NCBI RefSeq assembly: GCF_032854445.1
Contig: NC_088305.1
Coordinates: 751,001 to 815,000, forward strand
Source of the DNA: Liolophura sinensis
Lineage: Eukaryota; Mollusca; Polyplacophora; Chitonida; Chitonidae
Length of the DNA stretch: 64,000 nucleotides
Reading direction: 5' to 3'
A program made the position numbers and the translations under genes. A model generated the notes under the pieces. It was not told the origin of the DNA. It saw only the letters and a list, made by a program, of their open reading frames with translations, and made no database searches. Within the stretch, counting starts at the first letter, position 1, and every line of letters begins with the position of its first letter. Below, piece by piece: positions 24,470 to 37,059 of the stretch.

Positions 24470-24720
24470 CAACACTTAAAATAAACATTTGGTCTGCCAT
24501 TACTTTTATATATAACTGTTAAAACAGATATTTTGTTTTCTAAATACTTACAACTGTTAAAATAAACATTCTGCCTTACATATAAACATACATTAGATAC
24601 ATGGATATGTTTTAAAATGGATATTTTGTCAGCCTTTATTTACAACCATTTAAATAGTCATTTTGTTTTCCAAATGCTTACAGCTATTGAAGTAGTCATT
24701 CCATCTAACATTACTTTCTT
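24470..24720. repeat. Degenerate tandem repeat
   Basis: Several decayed units sharing ACTGTTAAAA, ATATTTTGT, TTTTCTAAATACTTACAAC and AAATAAACATTCTG-like words, spaced roughly 55-70 bp apart. It is an old, diverged array. Confidence 0.5.
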
Positions 24721-25268
24721 CATATCGACAAATTTGTTTGTTGTTCCCTACAATTGGTTGTAATTACCGTAGTTACGTGTATCTTTAACATGTATGAACA
24801 TGGTAGTTACGGTCAGTTTAGGATACAGTCGCCTGCGAAGCTGCATTGTGGTCATCCAGAGAACCTGTCAATCAACCAATAATTATATCTGATGGCGCAG
24901 GTAAAACGTCTCTGTAACTACAACTGAACGCGAAGAGATTGAATTGATAGCAGCGAATAGTGATGACTATACTGAGTTATTCAAAATGTAAAATGGACAT
25001 ACAGGTATCTGTAGATGGTTTTTATTAGTTCTGATACAGACACAATTGCCTTATGTATTGAGAATAAAGAGTGTGAGTCACATTATATATAAAACACAAT
25101 GTATATCTACACCTAATATTCTTAGTTATAACCAAATATACAGAGCTACTAAGGTGCAGATTTTGTACATGTTCCACTGTAACTGGTCATAACTGACTTT
25201 GAATGGTAAATCATCCATAAGTGCATGATCATGTCTCTCCACGGCGCAATTGTATCCACTATACTCAC

Positions 25269-25861
25269 GTTTACTAACTCCATCAACGCTGAACAAGTCT
25301 GTCAATGAAATGCTGAGACGGCCGCCTTTCATCTGCCCGACTTTGTCTATACAACAGATATGCCTATAAAGTAGCAGGGTGTCAATTTAGGCAGTTGCCA
25401 TATATGTGCGTGACAAGGCGACGGCAAGAAAGCTTGGAGGTTCGTTTGTTTTCTATTACACGATGGAATTACATGTAGGATTGGGCACTTCGTTTCCTTT
25501 CCATCATGTTAGGCAGGAAAGTCTGAGTGAACCCTTAAATGCATCACAAAGTGCACGCAAGTCTCGATATCTCTCGCGTTGTAGCTGGTAGTCTTCACCG
25601 AGCAGTGTTCGGGTTATGGTCAAAGTTTTGGGCACTGTCAGTCTAGTTGTTCAAACGGTTTTCACCATACCATGCACACTCATCTACATAAATAGAGCTT
25701 ACTTTCGGCTGTGATCAATGAAACTGCTACTTGATGTATTTGGACTTTATTGCCTTACTGAAAGATCAATGAAAGGCTCCAAAATAAAGCAGCTACTTAC
25801 CAGGGTAATTGTCCACACTTCTGCCCGACTCAACTGATCTTTTGTCTTTCCTCCTGGGCAT
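25269..25861 (-). CDS. Candidate host gene: first two coding exons, minus strand
   Basis: Two exons are supported by splice signals. Exon 1 follows a polypyrimidine acceptor (TTCTTTCTCTCCATTTAG) at 25,894, has a 5' untranslated stretch, an ATG at 25,861-25,859, and runs to a strong donor (CTG|GTAAGT) after 25,801. It encodes 20 residues beginning MPRRKDKRSVESGRSVDNYP. Exon 2 runs from 25,346 (acceptor TTGTATAG) to 25,269 (donor AAAC|GTGAGT). It is 78 nt and joins in the same phase (1-1) with no stop, adding a lysine-rich start and then LSISLTDLFSVDGVSK. The intron is 454 bp. I recognise no domain. The next exon is not established: a short terminal exon near 24,840-24,880 (acceptor TTGATTGACAG) is possible. 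Evidence is sequence signals only, so a chance model cannot be excluded. Confidence 0.45.
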
Positions 25862-25929
25862 TTTATGATGTTTATTTCCTCGGCGGTTGTTACCTAAATG
25901 GAGAGAAAGAAGAAATACTAGATAAAATG

Positions 25930-26035
25930 TGTGTATTTATTTATTTATTTGGCCGGTGTTTCACCCGTTCTCAAGCTATTTCACGTTTTCGACAGCGGTA
26001 AGAAACGTAGTGGGAGGAAACCGGGCAGAACGTAT
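25930..26035 (-). mobile_element. SINE-1 fragment, minus strand
   Basis: Starts with the reversed tail (TATTTATTTATTTATTT), then GGTGTTTCACCC, TCAAGCTATTTCACGTT and GGGAGGAAACCGGGCAGA. The head half is missing; similarity stops at about 26,030, where Rep-D-like sequence begins. Confidence 0.75.
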
Positions 26036-26160
26036 GCTTCTAAACAGACATTCGCATTCTAGCCGTCAACCATTTCCAGGTGCATAATCGCAAGGCCATT
26101 TCCCAAAACGGCGTATAAGAACCACCAAAGAACTAAGAAAGTGTATAGAGCACCAAATTT
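26036..26160. repeat. Rep-D copy, partial
   Basis: Shares ACATTCGCATTCTAGCCGTC, CATAATCGCAAGGCCATTTC and CCAAAACGGCG with the copies near 4.7, 47.6, 56.9 and 59.3 kb, in the same orientation. It ends about 50 bp before the Tc1 terminal repeat. No Penelope-like coding remnant accompanies this copy. Confidence 0.6.
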
Positions 26161-26206
26161 AAGACAGAATCATGCAATAAACCCTGCAAGTTAAAACTAA
26201 CAAATA

Positions 26207-26234
26207 CACTGTTACCCAAAATGATGGAATAAAA
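26207..26234 (+). repeat. Tc1 left terminal inverted repeat
   Basis: 28 bp, preceded by the target TA. It pairs with 27,829-27,856 with two mismatches. Confidence 0.93.
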
Positions 26235-26504
26235 AAAATTCAAGTTACACTTCTGGAAAATACTAGTATTTGGTCCTCCCTGCAATACACTTGGCTCTTC
26301 GTAACTATTATACGAATGACCCTTTATGTAAGTGGAACCCAAAAATTTAGTTACGTGGAAGAGCTTTCGGTTGAGAGCCATGTAAAGCGACACAATTTAA
26401 GTTTCGTACTTTTTCTCCGCTTGCAACCCTATATAAACAGGCCTTCTGTTTAGGCCATCCCTGATTTCATGGACGCAAATTTTGGCATATAAGTTCACAG
26501 TGTC

Positions 26505-27526
26505 ATGCCTGCTCCAACGCCACTAGCGATTCGATGGAGGGTGGTTGCCGTAAGACGGGAAGGGTTTAAACAGGCCGATATCGCCACTTTTGCAGGGATA
26601 TCGCAAAGTGCAGTCTTTAAGATTCTGAAACGCGTCAGAGAGGTACATCAGTTAACGCCAGGAGCGTCAACAGGGCGTCCACGTTCGACTACAAGACGGC
26701 AGGATAGGAGACTGGTACACCTGTGTCGAACAAACCCGCAGAATGCCAGCCAGCCGTCTCTGTCTCTTGTGGAGGCAACACTATGGGGTTCGTGTTTCAC
26801 GCCAAACCGTGAATCGACGACTTATTGATTTAGGGCATCGAGCAAGACGGATGGTCACATATTCACCTCTGACTGCTCCACATCGTGTTGCGCGACTCCT
26901 TTGGGCTAGTTGGTACCGTGCGTTACAGGTCGGCCATTGGCGTCACGTCGTCTTCACTGACGAAAGCAGATACATCCTTGACCGACAAGATGGACGACAA
27001 AGGGTTCGGGGATTGCGTGGCGAGAACCTCCATGATGACTGTGTCCGGGAGTCTCGTCAAGGTGGTGGTGGTTCAGTGATGGGGTGGGGTGGCATTCATC
27101 ATGGTGGCAAAAAAGAGCTTTTCGTGACGGAAGGAACGTCATCGTCACCGTGTATCTGAATATTTTACAGGAATACTGCTTGCCACATGCAAGACAAATC
27201 CACGGCAACAACTTTCGGCTTCAAGAAGACAACGACAGGCCACACAGGGCCAACGTCGTTACACAATTTCTTTGGGATGAGGGTGTGGAGCACGTCCCAT
27301 GGCCAGCTTGTTCGCCTGACATGAGCCCATCGAGCATGCCTGGGATGTCCTTGGCCGTACGATCAAGGACCGGGACAATGCACCTCAAACCCTGCAAAAA
27401 TTTGCACAGGCTCTGAGGGAAGAGTGGGACGCTATGCACGTTGACGTCATCAACAACCTCATTGATAGCATGCCGCGGCGTCTCCTTGTCCTCATTCGTG
27501 CCAGAGGTGGTCACACACCTTACTAG
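26505..27526 (+). pseudogene. Tc1-like transposase (DD34E), three frameshifts
   Basis: About 340 codons, the usual length for Tc1 transposases. The N-terminal part has a helix-turn-helix region (QADIATFAGISQSAVFKILK) and a GRPR-type motif (ASTGRPRSTTRRQD) for binding the terminal repeats. The frame then shifts near 26,745-26,770, continuing as a second helix-turn-helix-like stretch and the catalytic part with the first Asp in VFTDESRY and the family's VMGWGGI block. A second shift lies near 27,120-27,150, after which the second Asp occurs in LQEDNDRPHRA. A third shift (one base missing) lies near 27,326. Past it, the catalytic Glu is in PIEHAWDVLGR, 34 residues after the Asp, and the frame runs to TAG at 27,524-27,526. 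All three catalytic residues are encoded but in different frames, so this is a recent pseudogene. Confidence 0.93.
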
Positions 27527-27828
27527 ACTTTTAATCTGTTGCTGAGACTTTATTTGTGCATTCCAATTTGTCAAATTTATCGATTCATCTGTTTTCATTT
27601 GAATCTTATGGTTACATTAAATCTCAACAATCGAAGGTAAACCTTCTGGTTTTCTATTCCTTTCACCATTTTGCATTTTCTGGACGTTTGAACATTGTGA
27701 ATGGTTCCACCTTTGACCGAAGATGGTAAATCTGTCTAGAATTTTCTTGGTAGCCCAAAATCTTGGGGAAAATCCGGTGCAAATTTGGAAAAATGTGGTG
27801 CAAATTTGAAAAAATCTGGTACAAAATA

Positions 27829-27856
27829 TTTTATTCCATCGTTTTGGGCAACAGTG
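27829..27856 (-). repeat. Tc1 right terminal inverted repeat
   Basis: 28 bp, followed by the target TA. It is the inverted partner of 26,207-26,234. Confidence 0.93.
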
Positions 27857-30800
27857 TAATAATAGAAACAGCTTAACCTAGTCAAGCTTTCCCTTGTGTA
27901 CACACTCTGCGCTTATCTCTATTAAACATAACTGTCAAAATAAACATTCATCTCGTCAAGGAAGACCCATCTTAGTTCACAAATAGTTCACAAATTAAAC
28001 ATATGATAGTTTGTCCTTTATGAAAATTAGGGCAGGACAGAAAGAGATCAAAGTGAAGTGCTCACAACTATTTGGTGTGGAGTGAAATGAAACGCACAGC
28101 TACCATTAACACAGATCAGTAAAGAAAGCATTTTTTTGTTTCTGTCAGGAAGGTGAATTGGTGGTAAAGTTTAAGACTGGGTCAGTGTTCACAAAATACC
28201 AAAGATCATTGATAATTTCTTCCAAAACCACAACAAGCAAAGGATCAAGCAAGATACTGTTTGTTTATTAAATGATATTTGCTGGGCCTGTGAGCTAGCG
28301 TACTTCTGTTAGTGTAGTCTTTATGCAGGGACGTTAGCACTGTGTTTGCTATAACTAGCATGTAACTTGCCGGTCGACTGTCCAGTGAAGCAATATGGAA
28401 TAAGAATGGCATTATCCTGTGCTTTGATGATCAAAGATAGGCCTAAACGACGCCGCTATTGTCTACCAAGTAGACGACGTGCTAGTGTGATGACTTGAGA
28501 TGTCGGAGGATACCAGACCACGACTTCCTGCTAACTGATGGCAGAATTCTTACCTTGGGCTTTCCACTGGTTATAAAGTAGGCCCTAATTGAGTTTTCCA
28601 GACGAGGGTAAAGCGGACAGTAAAAGTCGGATTTAAATTACCAACAGGTTCCCCCAAGGTTAACAAACGACAGACGAACTTGTGCTAAAACTTTCCAGAT
28701 TTGAACGATTTATTCAAGATCTTAGACAAAGCATTATGTTCCCATGTGAAAGAAAAATAACTCACGACCTTTCTACGCCAGAGATAAATAGCGCGCCTAG
28801 GGTCTATCAAGCAGGCGGCACGGATGTGTTCATGTGACCCGCCAGCGGATGTCAGACGATGACTTCCTGTCAGCTGATGAACAACTGTCATGATCTGTAA
28901 ATTATTTGAGTAGATGATCAGGGTGCTACCCATGAGAGGATAAAAGGATAAAATCATGATTTAAAATGGTCAACACGATCAGATCAACATAGCACAGAAT
29001 GTCTACATTGTGTTAACGCTGCCTGAATTGAAAATACGCGTGTCTTGGTAGCATTTATATCAGTGGGTTGTCACCCATGGGTCTGAAGTCTGTACTGCTG
29101 TAGGTCATTCGCCTTACAGAGCATCGGTCGCTCCATACGTTTGTTTTACATAAATTTTGTACAGAAATCTTCAAAACTGCCAAGATTCCGGAGAACGAGC
29201 TAAGGACGCAGAAAGTGATTCCACAAACACTTTGTTTCAACGTTTGTCTCTGTTTACACTTAATAACCCTATAAATGAGTTCTCTTTCTCTAAAATATGA
29301 TCAACGAAATTCTAACGGACACCTGAAAAAAACTATTGACGAATGCTGATTGCAGTTGTGTGGATCAAGCATGTGTATGATGCGGTGAAATCAAACGAGT
29401 CCCACGTATGTGGCACATGCGCAAATGGTCAAGCTTGTCCAGTGGTGCCGATGACGTTAGCGAGCGTAGCAAGGAGCACATGTGTTGTAATGAGTAGGGC
29501 TCCAGATAAGTCAAATAGCTTAACCGGGAAGACATAAAGGATTACCCTTCAGAATTATTATTTATTCGTAATTAGCTATCCCTGGAAATATTGTTAAACT
29601 GAGTTAAAAAATATTTAGAACGGGTACATTAACCTGGTTAATATGACACCTAAAATCACTTGATAATCAGGCTGGTTTTATGCGTGGTTTCCACCAAAAC
29701 TCGGTAATCTCTGTCGGATTACGTCGAAGAAGTCCAACCTTTATGAGCTCTCAGAGTTTCCCTGTATAGTTCAATGTTAAAAAAAAAGCGAAAAGACTGA
29801 CAACAAGCATACTGAATCCCTCCACGAAATGGTTTGCTGTTCTGCATACGGTTAAAATTGTTCGTCGAGGAACGATGGATTTTATTTTTCAAGTTTCCAG
29901 ACGAGTTGACACTCAGGGAGTAGTGGATTTACAACACAAGACGGAGGAAATGTATGCACTGACAAAGATGATATTCAACATCTGAAAACTCAGAATCTGA
30001 AATCTGGCCAGAAATTTCAGTGTCATGGATCACAGCTTCAAAAGTCGTCTGCTATGGGTTCAAATTGACACAGCACTATATTTGCTTCTGTGTAACTAGA
30101 ATTCATCTTGAATATAACACAGTTTTGATACGAATTCCCAGGTTATTTAAGCCAGTTAGACTTGGGCTGGTCATTTATAGCGTTACCCGCTTGAGATCGG
30201 CTAGCGCAGAAAATCTATTGTTTTTGGTGGATTTGAAGTCATCATTACGTTTCTCAGTTGCTCTCCCTCTAACACACCGTTTAAACACATGCTTATCTTT
30301 GTAATTAGGACCAATAGCTAAATCTTGCCACTAATCCTTTAAAATGTTAAAGTCCGGAGATTAAAACTTCAGATGAGACTTTATGACCGACAATAGACGG
30401 GTTGCCTGGCCTAGCTCTGGCAGGCATATTGTAGTGCTGTAACGTGGTTTTACCAGCCCATGAAAACAGGACTATAATATGGCGTGTCATGCGCAATCCC
30501 ACTATAATACACCATCTAAGACGTGTCCGAGTTCGACTCTCTTGAGTAGTGTTACACATTCTATGGAGTCACCGTTTTCGACAGAAATAATAAAGACAGA
30601 AAATCCTTGCGTTAATAATCACTAGAACTGTTATCCAAACCTCGTGAGAAGGTCACGTAACATACCAGCTGATATTTATCAAAGTATCAAAAGCCTCAGG
30701 CAAATGTGCTGTCCAGGTCAGGCACAGATTAATACTTAATACAAAGAGAACATGGTTTATCTAAGACACAGTAGTGCCGAGGCGTGTAGTAAAGTGAACA

Positions 30801-31054
30801 CAAAATCACTTCCAAACTTCCAATCCTTATTCAAGTGGGGTCCTAAAATATATAAATATTCATCAACATTTTTAAAAGAGTGAATAGCAGATCATCATTA
30901 CCTCGACACTCATTTGCCTCCGCCATTTTGGCGTTAGAGATGATTTGCTGTTTATGTGATGTTACTATAGTGCTGGACGAAAACATATAGCACATTAGGA
31001 CAGCCACAGTTCTTCTTTATACACAGCGAGTAAGTATCAACACATTATTGACGC

Positions 31055-31055
<1 letters not shown>
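27857..31055. other. Unassigned non-coding DNA
   Basis: About 3.2 kb with no recognisable gene. A direct repeat of roughly 60 bp (ATGACTTCCTGTCAGCTGATG versus ACGACTTCCTGCTAACTGAT) occurs near 28,500 and 28,850. The short frames at 28,685-28,957, 30,020-30,304 and 30,347-30,559 lack features. Confidence 0.35.

Positions 31056-31107
<52 letters not shown>
31056..31107. repeat. (TA)n microsatellite
   Basis: About 26 uninterrupted TA units. Confidence 0.98.
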
Positions 31108-31108
<1 letters not shown>

Positions 31109-31284
31109 CCGAATGATTTACATATTACAATGTATGTTATACAATATAAGCCAATGCCTGACTGTGTGTCAGTGAAAATAAATATGTTTAAAACAAAGAT
31201 ACTTAAAATGACGCCATAACTCGTCACCAATATATCACTTAAACACCACAGCGTACAGAACAAACCAAAGTAGTTACAACCGTG

Positions 31285-31400
31285 TGGTTCTTGGAAATTG
31301 GTCACACGTAGCCGATCAAATCCGGCCTCTTATAATTTTACCTCAGTTAAGAGTTTTATTGTAACTGCCCATGTTATGTTTTAGACGTTAAACCTGAAGC
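31285..31400 (+). repeat. Rep-A copy, partial, plus strand
   Basis: Contains TTGGTCACACGTAGCCGATC, AAATCCGGCCTCTTATAATT and CCTCAGTTAAGAGTTTTATT. The first segment (GCAGCGACGACAGTG) is missing and the distal end is unclear. Confidence 0.68.
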
Positions 31401-31899
31401 ACTCACTCACGTCTAGCACTTCGCATCAAACACCATGACTTCAGCAGATTTAGGTGAAAATATGTCGCGATGTTAACAGCAGTTCTTTAAAGATCACTAC
31501 TGAGTGGCCGTCATATTTAACAAACAATAACATGGTAAGATCGCAAAGGAACCAGGCCCCGGGGGTGTCCCCCAGCAGACTCCAGGGTTTGCTAGGTATA
31601 AAACAGCTACAGCACGGTGAGGAAAACCAAATCAGTGATGACGATATGAGTGTAAACAAATTGTCAAACGTGAACAGCAAAATCAGGAAACCTAGGTGCA
31701 TCTCAGTGTCTCACTGGCCAAATACGAAGGCAATTTCTTTGATGATGTGAAATATTACCCATATCGAAAGGTGGAAATTTTGAACTCATTTAATGTCTCA
31801 GAAACGGAATGAAGGAAGATGCTGTTATTTTTTTAAAAATTTTTTTCTATTATTTTTTTCGTACAGTCGTTTATTGCGACATGAGACAGACAGCTGTTA
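31401..31899. other. Unassigned DNA
   Basis: Between two Rep-A copies in opposite orientation. Frames at 31,450-31,750 occur on both strands, and neither is convincing. Confidence 0.3.
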
Positions 31900-32035
31900 C
31901 GAGTGGGTTCTTATTATATCAACATTTACTTGTACAATTAGAATAAAACCATTTCTGAGACCGTATGTTGACTGGTTACATGTGACCATTTTCCCTTAGT
32001 CACACTGTAGTTATCTGTGCCATTCTTTTGTGTTT
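31900..32035 (-). repeat. Rep-A copy, partial, minus strand
   Basis: Reverse copy with TACAATTAGAATAAAACC, GACTGGTTACATGTGACCAT and AGTCACACTGTAGTTATCTG. Confidence 0.68.
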
Positions 32036-33453
32036 TACCTCATGCCCAAGTATCATAATTAGACTATAGCTTCAAAAGCGTTTTGGTAGACAAATGTGAA
32101 TCGTACAGAAACGTTAACTATCTCATCGTCACCCTGACGGCTGTTTGAAGAACCTCTGTGGGCACTGCTTCTATTTAGTTTTCGTCTACTAATACCATTT
32201 ACTTAACCTCAACAAATTCAATCGATGTCACTTAAAGGATTTTCCTTTTTTAAGGGCTTTAAACGAAAATATATTGGCACCTCACAAAACACGGTTAACC
32301 TACCAGAAGGGTTAGCCTATTACCGTTTGCTTAACGACTCTGCTGCTATAAAAACCGGAAGCTATTGAATTCGTCTGATTTAGGAGGTATTAGCAATACG
32401 AGGTTCTTGGAGGACTGAAGCCGTATGCTTTGTGCAGGAGAGACTGGAACTCGGTAACGCTCTTTGGGGAAATTACTGTAAAATTGATTTCTGTCTAACA
32501 GATCAGCGGGGTCTCGTCAATTCTCGTTATCCCCGAGAGAACGCGTCTTTTCTCCCGGTCTCTATAAATAGCCATGTCTGTCACTCTGGGTACAACTGAA
32601 TGATCCGTTTTCGGATATTTTGACTCTGTGTCCAGTTACTACAAAACACTCACGTCCTTTGTGTGTGCGTAAGTGATGGTGGGGTGGGAGGGAAAGCGGT
32701 AGCTGCAAAATGTACGAGTCCAAATACCATTGTGGGACTGTCTCGTGAAATTGTTTTGATCGAGACTCTAATAGTGCAGTGGCAATATTTACCTCCGCAA
32801 ACACCTAATTTAGTTTCTCAAACAAGCTCATGAAAAAGCCCGATCGAAAAAGTCCATGATTTCATAAATCAATAAGTAATTTCATCACGATTCTATCGTT
32901 CGTTATATGTCAATTTGGTTGTCCACCACGGTGGAACGAGAACCTATTACTGGAGGATAACTCCACCGCGTATGCTGTAGCGCAGGTGTACTTTACAGAA
33001 ATTAGGGTACATGGAGAACAAGGTATGTGGTTACAAAGCAGGATGGTCGGTCTCTGTGTTGTTTATTGTGCTGGCAAATATCGGCAAATATTTGAGTAAA
33101 CTTCCCCTCCACATCAGACTTATTATCTGACCTGCTTCTGAATTCAACAAATCATTTACTGTCATAATATAAGTACATTCAGGATATTTATACCAAATCT
33201 TTGTTTAATCGCGCCAGCCAAAGATTAAGAAACTGGTAGTTTTGGTAACATCCGATCGGACATTACTTACCTCTTGTAGATGATCCAGAACTGACTGCAC
33301 ACATCCAGGTTTGACATAAGTTGCCGTTATAAGTCACTGACTTAAGTAAAAATTTAAAATGTGATTTAAATGCGTACAATACATTGAAATTGTGGATACA
33401 TACCAAAGTTTATGGTAACACAAAACTATCAAAGTGTGTATAATATCAAAGTT
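32036..33453. other. Unassigned non-coding DNA
   Basis: No recognisable gene or repeat. Confidence 0.35.
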
Positions 33454-33705
33454 TATATATTTATTTATTTGATTGGTGTTTTACACTGTACTAAAAATGT
33501 TTCATTTATACGACGGCGGCCATCATTATGGTGGAAGGAAACCGGGCAGAGCCCGGGGGAAACCCATGATCACCCACACATTGCTGGCAGACCTTCCCAC
33601 TTACGGCCCGAGAGGACGTCCGCAAGAGCGAGTGCATTGGTGATAAGCTTCAGTGTGATTGCGCAGTGCTAGCGTGCGAAACCTCTGGCTCACTGAGACC
33701 CCATC
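33454..33705 (-). mobile_element. SINE-1 copy, near full length, minus strand
   Basis: The reversed tail (TATTTATTTATTTGATTGG) is followed by GTGTTTTACACTGTACT, ATTATGGTGGAAGGAAACCG, GGCAGAGCCCGGGGGAAACC, GGCAGACCTTCCCACTTACG, and a tRNA-like head ending in CTCTGGCTCACTGAGACC. The head region has many substitutions. Confidence 0.88.
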
Positions 33706-34267
33706 GAAGTTTAAAGTGAAAAAATAGCCTTGTGGAAACTTCATCTAATATACAGGGTAAATGTCGGCTTATCTTCCTAAATATTGCAGTCCAAAACAAA
33801 CTGCTGTGTAGTATCTGAAATGCCCCTTTTTGTATTTGATGAGAATAAGAAGTGTGCACTTACAGGAATTTTGTTTTATTTACTTTTATTTAGGTGCCTG
33901 GAATTGTCTGAAATTTAGACAATAATTTCCATACATTGTTGAAAATAAGGACTGTTTTCATATGTTTTCATGTATAAAATCTGTTTAGGTTAGGATCGTT
34001 TGACAACCTTTTTTGGCTACCGGCTGATACATGATTCGACAATTTGAGGCTTTACAGAAAAAAAGATGCTAGAACAGAGAGTGTTTTCACAAATTGTCGT
34101 GTTCCGCTTAATGTATAACGTTTCACACAATTTCTGCGGTGTTCTGATTACAGTCTTCTGTATCTTCTCCCAAAACTATGAATGTTGCTAGTGGTTTGGT
34201 AGTCCATGAAACAAATGGATATAAATCAAATTTTTGGGATTAAAGACTGAACTGAAATTCATGATTT
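33706..34267. other. Unassigned DNA
   Basis: No recognisable gene or repeat. Confidence 0.35.
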
Positions 34268-34380
34268 ATTCTGCACTTTATAAACGCATCTTGGGGAAAT
34301 CCTTTCACTTCTGATTTTAATGTTCTGCACTTTATAAGCGCATCATGGCGATACCATTTCACTTCTGATTTCAATGTTTG
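34268..34380. repeat. 57-bp tandem duplication, two copies
   Basis: TTCTGCACTTTATAAACGCA and its repeat GTTCTGCACTTTATAAGCGC, each ending in TTTCACTTCTGATTT. Confidence 0.85.
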
Positions 34381-34879
34381 TCAAGCTGAGGGCAACGATG
34401 CTCCGCCTATACGACGGCCATTGTGTGTATCCCTGATGGAAGCTGGATTGCCATAACTGGAATATCGTTGAATTCAATTAAATAGTCAGGTAACTCCTTT
34501 CTAAGAATCTTCACTGTAATCAACTCAAGGATCACGGAATGCGTTAGAGTACCCAACTGGATTGCTTTCAGAAACCCATAACTTTAATCATCTTTCCAAA
34601 CAAATATGACGCTTTGAAATACTGCAGGCACAAGAGATAAAGATTTGACTGGGTTAAAAAAATAGACCCTGATTCCGAATCCTGTCACATTTTTATAGCC
34701 AGAGAAAAGCCCACTGTCGGGAGTAAACACGGTAAATCCCGCTCCCCAAAATATCATCAGCTGTAGGTAACAAATCTTATGACTCAGAGCTTGGAAATCA
34801 ATAATTAGGGCTGGAAAGTAGCAGGCTCAGATTTAATGACGAAACCAGTAGTCGATCGCACAATGGTCATTGGGTTAGA

Positions 34880-35800
34880 GGTTATGCACTCATTGGTATG
34901 ACATGCCGAGTGACCTTCAAACTGCATTCCTTCTGTCACTGGAATTAATTAATCTGACATTGTTTACATAAAGTTTGTTTCTTTGTTTTGTACTGTAGGA
35001 TCCGGGAGAGTGACCAGAATCTTTTAGCCAGAATTTTGAACGATTCACGGCTCCATCTATTTATTCATTCATTTCCCGATTAGCCATATAAAACTCTACC
35101 AAGTTTAAACGAGTAAAAGATTTTAAGGCTCTGCTAGGAGGAAAACCCGAGATACAAGTCTATTTCTGTCTCAGTCTTCAGAGGCATTAGCCTGTTTCAG
35201 TTTCACTTCAATCATAATTACCTTTTATTTTCAGCCAGGAAACCTGGAAATGTCACAGTGATCTAGCGGTTGTTGTAACATTGAGCTAGGCAGAACTCAA
35301 CCCTGCCAGTTTCCAATAGATATTTTTGATTTCTCGAGTGCTTTTTTGTCCATATCTGCTAATTACCAACACACACGCACATTTCTCCATTCCTTATCAA
35401 CTCTATATCCTCCACATTCATCAAGCCCATGCCAGTATTGTCTATAAAATGAGTGGAAATCAAGATTCATAACACCACGAGGCAGCCATTAAATAGTGAT
35501 TTGTTCAAAAAGACTGCCGAAGTGCTCCATCAGGAGCCTACACGGGCCGGCCTGGAGTGCGGATTTGGAGCTTACTATGACAGACAGAGAGGAATTATAA
35601 CTAGTGTGCTCACGATCACGGGCTGAGCCAATGTCATTCTCAAGGGTTACCGTGCCGAGCGCTATTCAAGGATTAGTGAGCTAATGTCGACCTCAAGGGT
35701 AACCATGCCGAACACTAATCAAGAATTACCGAGCTAATATCAGCCTCAAGAGTTACCGTGCCGAGTGCTAATCAAGTATTACTGAGAAAGGGGATACAAG
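34880..35800 (+). repeat. Rep-B copy in inverted orientation, ending in three satellite units
   Basis: Its reverse complement matches 40,370-41,060. Shared landmarks are AATTAATTAATCTGA, TTTTGTACTGTAGGATCC, GGCTCTGCTAGGAGGA, GCCAGGAAACCTGGAAATGT, AATGAGTGGAAATCAA and GCAGCCATTAAATA. It ends at 35,625-35,795 with three 53-58 bp units of the same satellite that fills 38.9-40.4 kb, also inverted. Together the two copies form an inverted repeat with about 3 kb between the arms. Confidence 0.78.
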
Positions 35801-37059
35801 ACAAGATCTAGTATCTCAAACCGTCTGCTATTTCTTCCCCAGCCGACTTTCAGTGCGAGCTCATATTTGTAGCCAATGTTCTGGTTTGCCATCACTATTG
35901 TTGTTTCTTCGGTGGGATGATGTGTTCATTTCTATGTTCGTTCATTTTAAGCATATTGTCGCTATGTTACATTGCATTAGCACACACTGTGAGTGTCATA
36001 GATCAATCAGAGTATATTTGCAAACTACCCACAGCAGAACAATCTACATGCATTACTATTACCTACTGTTTGAGCTCCTTGTTTCTTTCCACTAACGTTA
36101 TACTCCTGTTATACCGTTAATGGAAACAACCGTTTGAAGCCCGCCCTTCTGAGGATGTATCGGTCCCCGTAACAAAGAGTGTCATGCCACAATTGTTGTC
36201 GGGTGATAATTTACTCATTGGTGCTGATTTGCTTTAAGGTAAAAGAAACCAGCTGGAATTATGCTTGTATTGAAAATTGTTGGCACAAAAGAAGGTTAAT
36301 GTTTACTGTCCCAAATGAGCACAAATCACAAGTGTGACAGTCTTGATTAAAGTCCAAGCCTTAACAGCATCGCCATTGTGTTATTGAGTGGGTTGTCGCC
36401 TATGGAAGGGAACTCTGTAATGTTCCAAAACCATGTCAACATATTTTAAGTGTGAAACGGCCGATTCTTGATCGTGTCAGTAAGGCCGAAAATTAGCGAA
36501 GTACGACTGGCTAAAAAACATCATAGTACGGCTCTGAAAAATAAACGTCTGTGACTTCATAATAAGCATCAAAAATAAAATGAATGAATGGTTGTATGTA
36601 TGACGACTTTGTTTCAGGCGAGTAACAATCGAAATATGATCTTGTTTCAAAACCATATAGACAAAATTAATTTGGAATCTTTTCTGTTTTTAGACTAACT
36701 GGTATGAACCCGATAATTTCACACATATGATTCAGGGTTTTCGCCTAAAACACTCCAGACTAAAAACTCATCTTGTTTGAGCATTAAACTTAAAATACTG
36801 GCACTTTCTTTGTAAGGAAGATTAAGGTTTTCCACTTAAAATTTTGACATGTTAATTTCAAAGTCTACTATTTATTACACTGTGACAAATGGTTACAGTC
36901 TATGTTTATGTCCGTGATATTTCTACACTATTGTTGTACATGTATGCCAAAATATCTAAACCAGAGGTTTTGTTTCATTAAAACCCAAGAGACTGATCCT
37001 TACCTGAAACTTAGGTGGTATAATTTTACTTGTTCAGTCAACAATGGCCGGAAAAACAA
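35801..37059. other. Unassigned DNA
   Basis: No recognisable gene. The overlapping plus-strand frames at 35,853-36,120 have hydrophobic stretches but no recognisable family. Confidence 0.35.

Larger units (their letters stand above)
26207..27856 (+). mobile_element. Tc1/mariner-family transposon, full length (about 1,650 bp)
   Basis: Bounded by 28-bp inverted repeats at 26,207-26,234 and 27,829-27,856 (CACTGTTACCCAAAATGATG at the left, CACTGTTGCCCAAAACGATG at the right read inward; two mismatches). It is flanked on both sides by TA (26,205-26,206 and 27,857-27,858), the target duplicated by Tc1/mariner elements. It contains one transposase frame broken by three frameshifts. The near-intact ends contrast with the broken frame, so the copy could still have been mobilised in trans. 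Confidence 0.93.
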
